DNA of 64,000 bases, taken from contig NW_027185501.1 of assembly GCF_040183065.1 (NCBI RefSeq), positions 832,001 through 896,000 of the forward strand, read 5' to 3'. The notes under the pieces are model-generated. The model ran no database searches. It was not told where the DNA came from and saw only the letters and a program-made list of their open reading frames with translations. Source of the stretch: Periplaneta americana (lineage: Eukaryota; Arthropoda; Insecta; Blattodea; Blattidae). The position numbers and the translations under genes were made by a program. Positions 54,857 through 62,550 of the stretch are shown piece by piece (within the stretch, counting starts at the first letter, position 1; each line of letters starts with the position of its first letter).

Positions 54857-55197
54857 TTAAAAGGAACAATTATTGAAAGTACAATTTTCAAATTTGAATG
54901 TTTTAGTGGTTGGTGGTTCAGTTGATGTTATATTGGACGTGTGCGTAAAAGAAGTGAACTCGTTGATGTACATGGTGTATTCCTCAATTTATTCAGGATT
55001 TCCGAATGATGCTCTTCATTTATTTGTAAATAGGGTTTCAGGGAAGATGCATAGCTATGACCAGTGATCTTTATTAGTTCTTGTTCTTGAATGCCAATGC
55101 GAGTCATATTTGAAAGTGCTGTGCATCGAATGGAGTGGTTTGTAATTTTCTGTTTTTTGACGTCCAGACCAGTGCAGTTTGAAATGTTGGCAAACAA
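54857..55197 (-). pseudogene. Tyrosine recombinase C-terminal fragment, Crypton-like
   Basis: An 89-codon minus-strand stretch (55,197 to 54,928) has the C-terminal catalytic signature of tyrosine recombinases: NHSIRC (H-x-x-R), then ITGHSYASSLKPY (GH followed 8-9 residues later by a tyrosine). Spacing and the flanking EEHHSEILNKLRN helix fit the eukaryotic Crypton/DIRS-type recombinases. The first catalytic arginine and the N-terminal half are not present. Beyond the stop at 54,928 another frame continues ITSTEPPTTKTFKFENCTFN to a stop at 54,857, and C-terminal tails of that kind are frequent in animal Crypton-like proteins. I read this as one frameshifted pseudogene. Telling Crypton from DIRS would need the rest of the element. 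Confidence 0.6.
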
Positions 55198-56981
55198 AGA
55201 AACAAATGCTAGGGTAGTGATGAAAATAAAGAAATGCTAGGGACGCGATAAAATTGTGCGATAAGCAGCCATGATTGGTTGAAAGACGTCCTTTCGTGCA
55301 GTTTTATTGGTCAAAAGTAGTATGACGTAGTAAAAGTGTAATAGCCTATTAAATACTTTCTTACATATTTTGATAAAATTATTTTCACAGTATCTGTTAT
55401 CCTTTGAAATTTGAACATTTTGTGGCCAGCTGAAGACAGCATTATATTACAACGTCCTACTTCCTCTATTTGAATGCCGAGGCACGTTGGGGGCAGCTGC
55501 GTTTCATGGCGCGCTCATACATGCCACATGAATTCCATGCACGCGGACATGCATACAGAAACAAGCATCATGGAAGCTTTTATACGCCCTTTCGATAAAA
55601 GTTTCCTCTACATTGCCTCATATCCGTCGTTGTACCATACAGACGTTTCGTGTGAGGTTATCGCGTGCCTGCTGCATGCTCTCCCTCAAGAGACCAACCA
55701 GTTCAGCTGATGTGTTCCATGCACTGCCTGCTGGATCGCATCTTATCGATGCGCAACTGCCTGCTCATTCCTCTTCCTTAGCATTGAGTTTCGTGTGGAC
55801 ATTATTGTCCAGTTTCGACACTAGAGCGCAGCAAGTAACTGCCGTTGGTTTGGCTGTGCTAAATGTGTAGAAATAATTATAGTGTTTTATTTGACATCTT
55901 ATAAGTAATTACAGTGTTTGAAAGTGATTGTTTATTAATGATATGATTTTCTTCTTTAAAATACATGGAAGGAAGGAACATTCGAGTTGAAATACATTTA
56001 ATTTTATGAGATATAAAATTTCGTTTCCTGAAGTAACAATATTAATTTTATTATAATAAATTTGCAACAGTGTCTGTCTATTATATTACAGCAACATGAA
56101 GTGGAAAGGATCAGAATACAATATATCGTAAATCACATTGAATTATAAATTAATATTTCCAAAAGTACGGGGTAAATGATCTGTTTACAGTATTTTACTC
56201 AGCATTTCTTTTCGGGGAGGGGGGAGAATTTTTTAATGAGCGCAAAATTTATCACATTTCAAATGGGCTTTTTATATATGGGGAAGTTACTTTCTGGAAA
56301 TACTGAACTTAATAAAACAGTAGACCAAGTGTCCGTATAACAATTTCATGGGTTGAAAGAAACTGCAGGAAGATACCACCATACCGTCGTTAATTCAAAC
56401 CGTGATTTCCAATAATCTCTTAGCTCGGTTAAAGGAAGCATATATATTTTTTCGTAAATATGTTTAAACTTGTTGAAATATTTTATATAAGTTTCAGATA
56501 TTATTTTTATTACGTTAATTGATTTTAATAATAATTTTAGTAACGCCTAAAGCAAGTATAGGCCTACTTTTTTGGATGTAGTATCGCTTAGTAAAAAAAT
56601 TAAGTTTTAATTTCAGTATTAATAGTATTACATATTAAGCATTGCGGAAGGATTCGGACACCTTGGGCCATCGTTTCCCTAAGCCCTTGTCTCTTCTGGT
56701 ATCTAAGACTTCGTAATAATAGTTATTTTAGGGTACTTTGCATATACTGATAATGTTAATAGTGGTGGGCACTACCTGCCACCTAGCGGCAAAATAACTT
56801 CTTTCAAGACTTGCACATAAGCGTTGATTGAGCAGGCAGTGTAAACATCCATAGGATGTGATCCAGCAGGCAGTGGTTTCATGATTTTATCATGTCGCTA
56901 CAAACAAGTGATGGATTACAATCTCGGAATATTCTTACGTTACGTTTCATGGTGTGCTTTATGTCATAATTGAGTTATTTA
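55198..56981. other. No recognised gene; inverted repeat arms present
   Basis: Two overlapping plus-strand ORFs (55,474-55,710 and 55,613-55,870) show no domain I recognise and no codon pattern I trust. They sit in a locally GC-richer patch. A pair of about 50-bp arms, CACTGCCTGCTGGATC... at 55,720-55,771 and its inverted counterpart at about 56,825-56,876, frames about 1.1 kb. No clear target duplication is seen. The remainder is AT-rich. Confidence 0.5.
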
Positions 56982-57719
56982 GGTCCAGTTTCACCAAGCT
57001 TCGTTAAAATAACGCTAACAGCATGTTAACTAACGTGTTGTTAACAATTAAACATCCTATTAGTGTAATAGTGTTTCACCAACCATTTGAGTTACTTTGG
57101 TTAGGTAACATGCAAAGAGTTTGTAATACTTACTAGAGACACATACCCGTGAGTGGCAGGCAAGAAAAATGTCACAAATTGAATCGGCTAGCATCCGCCA
57201 TTAAAGGGAGTGTTTGCGGAGCGAAATTCGAAAACAGTGCCATAATACATTAATGTAGCCTGGTGATAGACACTGTTTTAAACATCTTTTACAAAGGATG
57301 AGTCGTGATGAAATAAACATGAATGCAGAGGAGCGCTATATTTATTAAAGTATTATAATTATTCATCTTTGCCGATATTCTAAAAAATAAATTAAATCAC
57401 CCATATACACTCGGGATAAGTATGTGAAATATTGAATAATGACAATGTCAACATTAATTTTCAGTATTACTAGTATTGTTTTAAGGACACAATAATGGAT
57501 ATTTACTGTAATATTTAAAATGATCTATATTTCAGTCCTTTCTTGCAAAGAAAGAGGAAGGTATATGGTGCTTAGAAAATATTTAGTGGTGAAATATGAG
57601 ATCATAAAAATTCTGGAAACAGATTAAAAATATAATGAGAATAAATTTTATCATAAAACAATCTATTCATTGTGTAGTTAATGACCACCAGGTTTGAGGT
57701 CAGTACAGACTTTTTAATA

Positions 57720-58455
57720 CAATTAGTAGCGGTAATAGTAGGCCTAGTAGTAGTGGTCATAGTAGGCCTAGTAGTAGTGGTAATAATAACCTAGTAGCAG
57801 TGGTAATAATAGGCCTAGTAGTAGTGGTAATAATAGGCCTAGTAGTAGTGGTAATAGGACTAGTAGTAATGGTAATAGGAGACCTAGTAGTAATGGTAAT
57901 AGGAGGCCTAGTAGTAATGGTAATAGGAGGCCTAGTAGTAATGGTAATAGGAGGCCTAGTAGTAATGGCAATAGGAGGCCTAGTTTTGGTAATTTAGTAG
58001 GCGTAGTAATAGTAGTGGTAATAGTAGGCCTAATAATAGTGGTAATAATAGGCCTAGTAATAGTGGTAATAATGGGCCTAGTAATAGTGATAATAATAGA
58101 CCTAGTAGTAGTGGTAATAATAGGCCTAGTATCTTAGTAGTAGTAATAGTAGGCGTAGTAGTAGTGGTAATAGTAGGCGTAGTAGTAGTGGTAATAGTAG
58201 GTGTAGTAGTAGTGGTAGTAGGTCTAGTTTTTGTAGCAATAGTAGGCCTAGTAGTAGTGGTAATAGTAGGCCTAGTAGTAGTAGTCCTAGTTTTTGTAAT
58301 AATAGTAGGCCTAGTAGTAGTGGTAATAGTAGGCCTAGTATTAGTGGTAATAATAGGCCTAGTAGTGGTGGTAATAGTAGGCGTAGTTTTGGTGAAATTA
58401 GTAGGCCTAGTAGTAGTGAGGCCTAGTTAGTAGTAGTGGTAATAATAGGCCTAGG
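57720..58455. repeat. TAGGCCTA-rich microsatellite/minisatellite
   Basis: About 740 bp of irregular repeats built from AGTAGTAGTGGTAATA plus ATAGGCCT, roughly 21-24 bp per unit, with variants GGCGTAG and AGTTTTTG. It lies inside the P-like element. Its long open frames (leucine/leucine-valine runs on either strand) are products of the repeat and not genes. Confidence 0.9.
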
Positions 58456-58644
58456 TAGGCCATCAGCTATATTTTCACTAATGTATTTGCATTTAATACA
58501 ACCAAAAACAAGAAGTACATACTGTACAAAACGGAAATTACATGATTAATTCATTTATTGTGATACAAAACAGTTTCATACAGATATAGTCTGAGGATTT
58601 TCATATGCTCTCTGCTATTATAATCCACTGTAATGTGATGGCAT

Positions 58645-58884
58645 CTAACCCTTACATACATTGTTGAAATCAACCTTATAAACCTGATTACTGTGTTTCT
58701 GGAAAAACTTTATCCAAGAAATATTTCGACATTCTGTAAACACATTCAAAGGAGGAACTGCATTTGGAACATTCTTCCAAATATTAAGATATGTATGCTT
58801 TCCTGAGTATCCTACAATAGTAGCTATGTTCGAACAATTATTTGCGGCGCAGTATTTCACCATTTTCTTATTATTTCCCTTCAA
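58645..58884 (-). pseudogene. THAP-type zinc-finger exon remnants of the nested transposon
   Basis: This 79-codon minus-strand frame starts 155 bp inside the right end of the nested element. Residues 8-19 read MVKYCAANNCSN, the usual opening of a THAP domain (C-x4-C with the conserved N). The middle does not fit THAP. A later stretch, WIKFFQKHSNQVYKVDFNNV followed by C, fits the tryptophan-to-third-cysteine part. The frame ends at TGTAAGG, which could be a splice donor splitting the third cysteine codon; the final C-x2-H is not encoded here. I infer two THAP exons with an unspliced intron between them. Without the second metal-ligand pair no function can be claimed. The likely start is the second methionine, giving MVKYC. 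Confidence 0.42.
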
Positions 58885-59161
58885 GTGTACTTATATTTAT
58901 GCGTATTCCTCAATAAGCCTGAACTGCTCGCACTCCCGGCGAAGCATCAACTCCCTTTAATGGCGGCGGAACAGCGGTTCAATTTTGTACGCGAAACTAG
59001 CGCCGTTGGTGTCTCTAGTTATATATTACAAACTCTTTGGTAACATGATGTTAAGAGCAATGTAACAGGAATCAAAGAAGCAGTGACATGAAAGTTTACT
59101 GAATGTGCCTATAGTTGTGGTGTAGTCATTTGTTTTAGCGGAAAATTTTATTTTTTACATT

Positions 59162-59597
59162 ATGCAAATATTAGAGAATAACATAATTACAACGCAAATC
59201 GAGAAAAGAAAGTGTAAGGAGCAGTAATGTTACCTCATATGAGAAACATAATTATTTTAGTAGATCTAGCAATTAATTATAAGAATGTAATTAAAGACAA
59301 ACGTCGTGATGGAACTTTCATTGGGAGAAAGGAACAAGCATAGGTTTCTTCAACCCAAGATTTCAATAGCCATTTGGATGTGAAAACGCGAACTATGAAA
59401 CAAATCAATGTTATGAAAATATTAAGAGAAATAAATTCTAAGAAGGATCATGCACAAGATACAGAGATACGTCTGAAAACTGGCGGTGATAGGCTACTTT
59501 CACTCTCAGTTGATGATATGAGTGCGAAGATTCTTTTAATTATCCTGAATCAAGCAGACCAATAGAAAATGAATATGACTGTGATGCAGAATACAAT
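59162..59597 (+). pseudogene. Myb/SANT-like (Myb_DNA-bind_5 type) pseudogene, copy 1
   Basis: From ATG at 59,162 the frame gives MQILENNIITTQIEKRK and stops. Shifted frames then read IILVDLAINYKNVIKDKRRD and GTFIGRKEQA, then TAG where a tryptophan is expected. After another shift come MKILREINSK and RLKTGG..LLSLSVDDMSAKIL. The pattern is the Myb/SANT-like domain found in zeste/MSANTD-type proteins and in Harbinger accessory proteins. At least two frameshifts and one stop make it non-functional. The 3' end aligns with the splice-donor position of copy 2. Confidence 0.65.
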
Positions 59598-59645
59598 AGT
59601 AAGCCTTAAGATTAAATATATTCTCACACGTCATTTAGTCATATG

Positions 59646-60878
59646 GGCCCAGTTTCACCAAACTTCGTTTAAATAACGCTAACAGCATGTTAACTAATGT
59701 GCTGTTAAAATTTAATCATGCTGTTAGTGTAATAGTGTTTCACACAACCATTTGAGATACTTTGGTTAGGTAACATGATGTTAGGAGTAATGTAACAGGA
59801 ATCAAAGAAGCAGAGATTGTATGGAAGTTTACTGAATGTGCCTTTAATTGGTGCAGTCATTTGTTTTAGCGGAGAATTGTATTGCTTATAGTTTTATATT
59901 ATGGAAGTATTGGAGACTAGCATAATTACAACGGAAATCGAGAAAAATAAACGTGTAACGAGCAGTAATTTTGCCTCATGTGAGAAATATAATTATTTCA
60001 GTAGATCTAGCAATTAATTACAGGAATGCAATTGAACTCAAACGTAGTGATGGAACTTTCATTAGGAAAAAGGAACAAGCATGGGTCTCTTTAATCCAAG
60101 ATTTTCACTCGCCATTTGGATGTGAAAACGCAAACTATGAAACAAATCAATGTGATGAAAATATTAAAAGAAATGCTAAGATGGGTTATGCACAAGATAC
60201 AGTGGAACATTTTAAAACTGACGGCGGTACTTTCACTCTCAAAGTTGATATTTGTACGAAGATTCTTGTAATTATCCAAGATCAAATAGAACCAATAGAA
60301 AATGAAGATAATATTGTGATGCTGAATATTACAATGGTAAGAGTTAACATTATTTTCATATTTTATATATATATAACATATCTTCACACGTCATTAGTCA
60401 TAATTACATGTGAATTGTTAAATCAGTGAAGTAAAGAAATATCGTTTTGAAAATCTGCAATTATATCTGTGTATTAATACGTAGTAATAATCACAGAAAA
60501 CTTACATTAATAAACACATATCTTCTCTTTACTATGGATGCATTGCTAATATTAATATGAATAATTTTAGTATTTATGAACATATCTATTCTGAATAACT
60601 AAAAATGCTGAAGCAGTGGTTGCAGCTAATTGTTTTCACTGCAAATATATCTCGATATAACAATGCGGCGTGTAACATATGTTCTCTGGCAGCCATGATT
60701 CACGCTGTAACAGGACGTTAAGGATTTAACTGCGGGAGTATGCTATGTTAATTTAACAGTGGGTTTAACATGGCGTTAGCAGTAACAACAGTTGATGAAA
60801 CATCACTTCCGTTAAGTTTACCGTTAAACTGCCTTAACGACATGTTAAATATTTAACAAGGTTTGGTGAAACTGTGCC
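59646..60878. mobile_element. Second, internal copy of the Harbinger-like element
   Basis: Starts GGCCCAGTTTCACCAA and shares the right terminus with the outer element. Compared with copy 1 it is uninterrupted, so it shows the empty site of the P-like insertion. No TTA precedes it (ATG instead), which argues for tandem duplication and against an independent insertion. The AT-rich 3' part (60,430-60,878) has no gene. Confidence 0.68.
59901..60336 (+). pseudogene. Myb/SANT-like (Myb_DNA-bind_5 type) pseudogene, copy 2
   Basis: From ATG at 59,901 one frame reads MEVLETSIITTEIEKNKRVT then SSNFASCEK. After a +1 shift near 59,975 the domain continues IIISVDLAINYRNAIELKRS, DGTFIRKKEQAWVSLIQDF, then a degraded ENIKRNAK helix and KTDGGTFTLKVD, up to IENED. 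The tryptophan and the KKEQAW helix are intact, unlike copy 1. The coding match ends at ACAATG followed by GTAAGAG, a good 5' splice site, so the ancestral gene probably had an intron there. It is a broken DNA-binding accessory gene of the Harbinger-like element. Confidence 0.68.
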
Positions 60879-60881
60879 TTA

Positions 60882-61290
60882 AAATGTTATACAGGGACAT
60901 CTTTTTATTTTTAATTCAATTTTTATTGTACCTGAGTTTTTTAATGTACTTCACTCCCACCCCTTCTACTAATGAAGCTCAACCGTCCTCCACACAGATC
61001 CAAGACAGCATACACAGTCATAGTAGCCTTACGGTCATAGTAAACAGTACGTCCAAAAATATGTTCGCGTTTTCCAGTGACGAAAGAGCTTCCAATATTG
61101 AATCATTTTCGCACAGGTACTGTCGTTCATTTTCCTACGTCGTATCCCGGTTTCCTCCACCAGCTTTTATTCGCCAGCTAGTGGCTGGGCTGTCTTAGCT
61201 CCTTTCTGAGAACATTAACTTCTGTTAGGAATTGGACGTCTACGTAATATTATACAACTGTTTAAAATAACTTAAATAAAAGGGCCTCGT
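60882..61290. other. No gene supported between two mobile elements
   Basis: A 111-codon plus-strand frame (60,863-61,198) overlaps the terminal repeat of the Harbinger-like element and has no recognisable domain, so I do not call it. The segment 60,960-61,200 is less AT-rich than its surroundings and could be part of an unrecognised repeat. Confidence 0.5.
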
Positions 61291-61510
61291 TAATTCATTC
61301 ATTCATTCATTTATTTTATTCCACAGATCTTACATGAGCAATGAAGCTTTAAGATGTGGAACATGTCAACATTTTACAATATTACAATTACAATTTTTAC
61401 AAATTTTTATAGTTTTACAATTTAGTAATTTTCTACAATTTTTACAATTTTGTACAATTTTTTACATTTTTTTACATTTATTTTTACATTTTTTTACATT
61501 TTTTTACATT

Positions 61511-61806
61511 TTGGCGAGATGTAGTGAGATGAGATGAGGTCCGAGGATTCGCCAAAATATTACCCGGCATTTGCCTTTTCGGTGGGGGAAACCTCGGAAA
61601 AACCCAACCAGGTAATCAAATCAAAGGGGGTAATCAAATCAAAGGGGTTGATGCCAAGGACTCGCCATAGACCATCCGGCTTCAGTCCCACGGCTGGGGA
61701 AAACCTCCGAAGAAACCAAAGTCCAAAGGGGGATCCAACCCAAGCCCGAACGCAGCTCCGGATCAGCAGCCCAGCGAGTCTGTCGACTGAGCTACATCGA
61801 TGGCTC
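61511..61806 (-). mobile_element. tRNA-derived SINE inserted in the LINE 3' region
   Basis: Read on the minus strand it begins AGAGCCATCGATG. An A-box-like TAGCTCAGTCGAC (61,782-61,794) follows, and a diverged B-box region starts GTTCGGGCTTGG (61,731-61,751), as in RNA polymerase III tRNA-derived heads. The body carries GGTTTTCCCC and TGGTTGGGTTTTTCCGAGG, with TGCCGGGTAAT near the end, then an AT-rich tail of AAAAAAATGTAA units. An 18-bp piece (TAATCAAATCAAAGGGG) is tandemly doubled at about 61,613-61,647. I remember the body module as widespread in insect SINEs, but this was not searched. Confidence 0.75.
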
Positions 61807-62550
61807 TACTAAAAGTATACAATACATAGCCAATCAGATTATTAAATTTACAAACGCAAACGATCATTCATAAGTTGAGCTATATTATAATACAAAACAA
61901 TTTAATTAAATTTAAGGCATAAACAATTCAACCAGTTGTGATATACAGAAATTGATAATACATATCATGCAAACTACTTCAAATTACAAACACAAACAAT
62001 TTATCAGTAGAGCTATATATATTACTATTCAATTTAAAGCATATACAATTCATCGGCCAAAACTATACAAATATATACAATACAAAGTAGCATACTTTCA
62101 TTAAGCTGTACAAATTTGTGCAATTAATATCAAGTAGATTAATTCAATTTATAATCATAAACAATTCGTCAGTTGAGCTATACATATTACCATTCAATTT
62201 ACAGTAGGTCTATATACAATTCATCAGTAGAGCTACACAGACTAGTAATCATTTTAAGAACATATACAATTCATCAGCCAAACTATACAAACATATACAA
62301 TCAAATTAGTTCAATTTACAAACTTATTTTCGTTAAGCTATACAATTCATATGAAGTGGATTAATTCAATTTATAAGCTTAAACAATTCATCAGTTGACC
62401 TATACAGTATACTATTCAATTTACAGTACATACAATTCATCAGTTATGCTAAACAAAAGTATACAATGCATAGTAAACAGATTAAGTCAATATAAAAACT
62501 TATTTTAGTTGAGCTATATAAAATTGTACATGTCATTTAAGTAGAATAAT

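Larger units (their letters stand above)
57113..59039. mobile_element. Nested DNA transposon, P-superfamily-like (THAP-associated), 1,927 bp
   Basis: Flanked by an exact 8-bp direct repeat GTAACATG (57,105-57,112 and 59,040-59,047). The ends are about 31-bp inverted repeats: CAAAGAGTTTGTAATA, a 3-4 bp variable gap, then ACTAGAGACAC. A perfect 17-bp subterminal inverted repeat CCGCCATTAAAGGGAGT lies 82 bp from the left end (57,195-57,211) and 73 bp from the right end (58,950-58,966). The uninterrupted site is preserved at 59,770-59,777 in the second Harbinger-like copy, which confirms the boundaries. P elements combine 8-bp TSDs, 31-bp TIRs, subterminal inverted repeats and an N-terminal THAP finger, and this matches on all four counts. 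hAT elements also make 8-bp TSDs, so the superfamily call is provisional. Confidence 0.75.
56982..60878. mobile_element. PIF/Harbinger-like element, non-autonomous, with tandem internal copy
   Basis: The left end GGTCCAGTTTCACCAA and the inverted right end GGCACAGTTTCACCAA are flanked by TTA (56,979-56,981 and 60,879-60,881). A 3-bp TTA duplication, GG-start ends and an associated Myb/SANT-like protein are all characteristic of PIF/Harbinger. A third terminus in left-end orientation, GGCCCAGTTTCACCAA, lies internally at 59,646. Two diverged copies of the element body are thus arranged in tandem (56,982-59,645 and 59,646-60,878) and share one right end. A 1.93-kb foreign element sits in the first copy. 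No DDE nuclease-type transposase is visible, so the element is non-autonomous. Confidence 0.72.

Noticed and set aside
55474..55870. Two overlapping plus-strand ORFs of 78 and 85 codons
   Set aside because: No recognisable domain, no splice or promoter context, and the length is within chance for a GC-richer patch.
57768..58430. Leucine- and valine-rich ORFs that look like membrane proteins
   Set aside because: They are translations of the TAGGCCTA microsatellite in several frames.
60863..61198. 111-codon plus-strand ORF with a hydrophobic N-terminus
   Set aside because: It begins inside the Harbinger-like terminal repeat, and the hydrophobic run comes from T-rich DNA. No family match is recognised.
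61731..61806. Functional tRNA gene
   Set aside because: The A- and B-box-like words are degenerate and spaced as in a SINE head. No complete cloverleaf could be drawn.
61534..61812. 92-codon plus-strand ORF
   Set aside because: It is the antisense of the tRNA-derived SINE.
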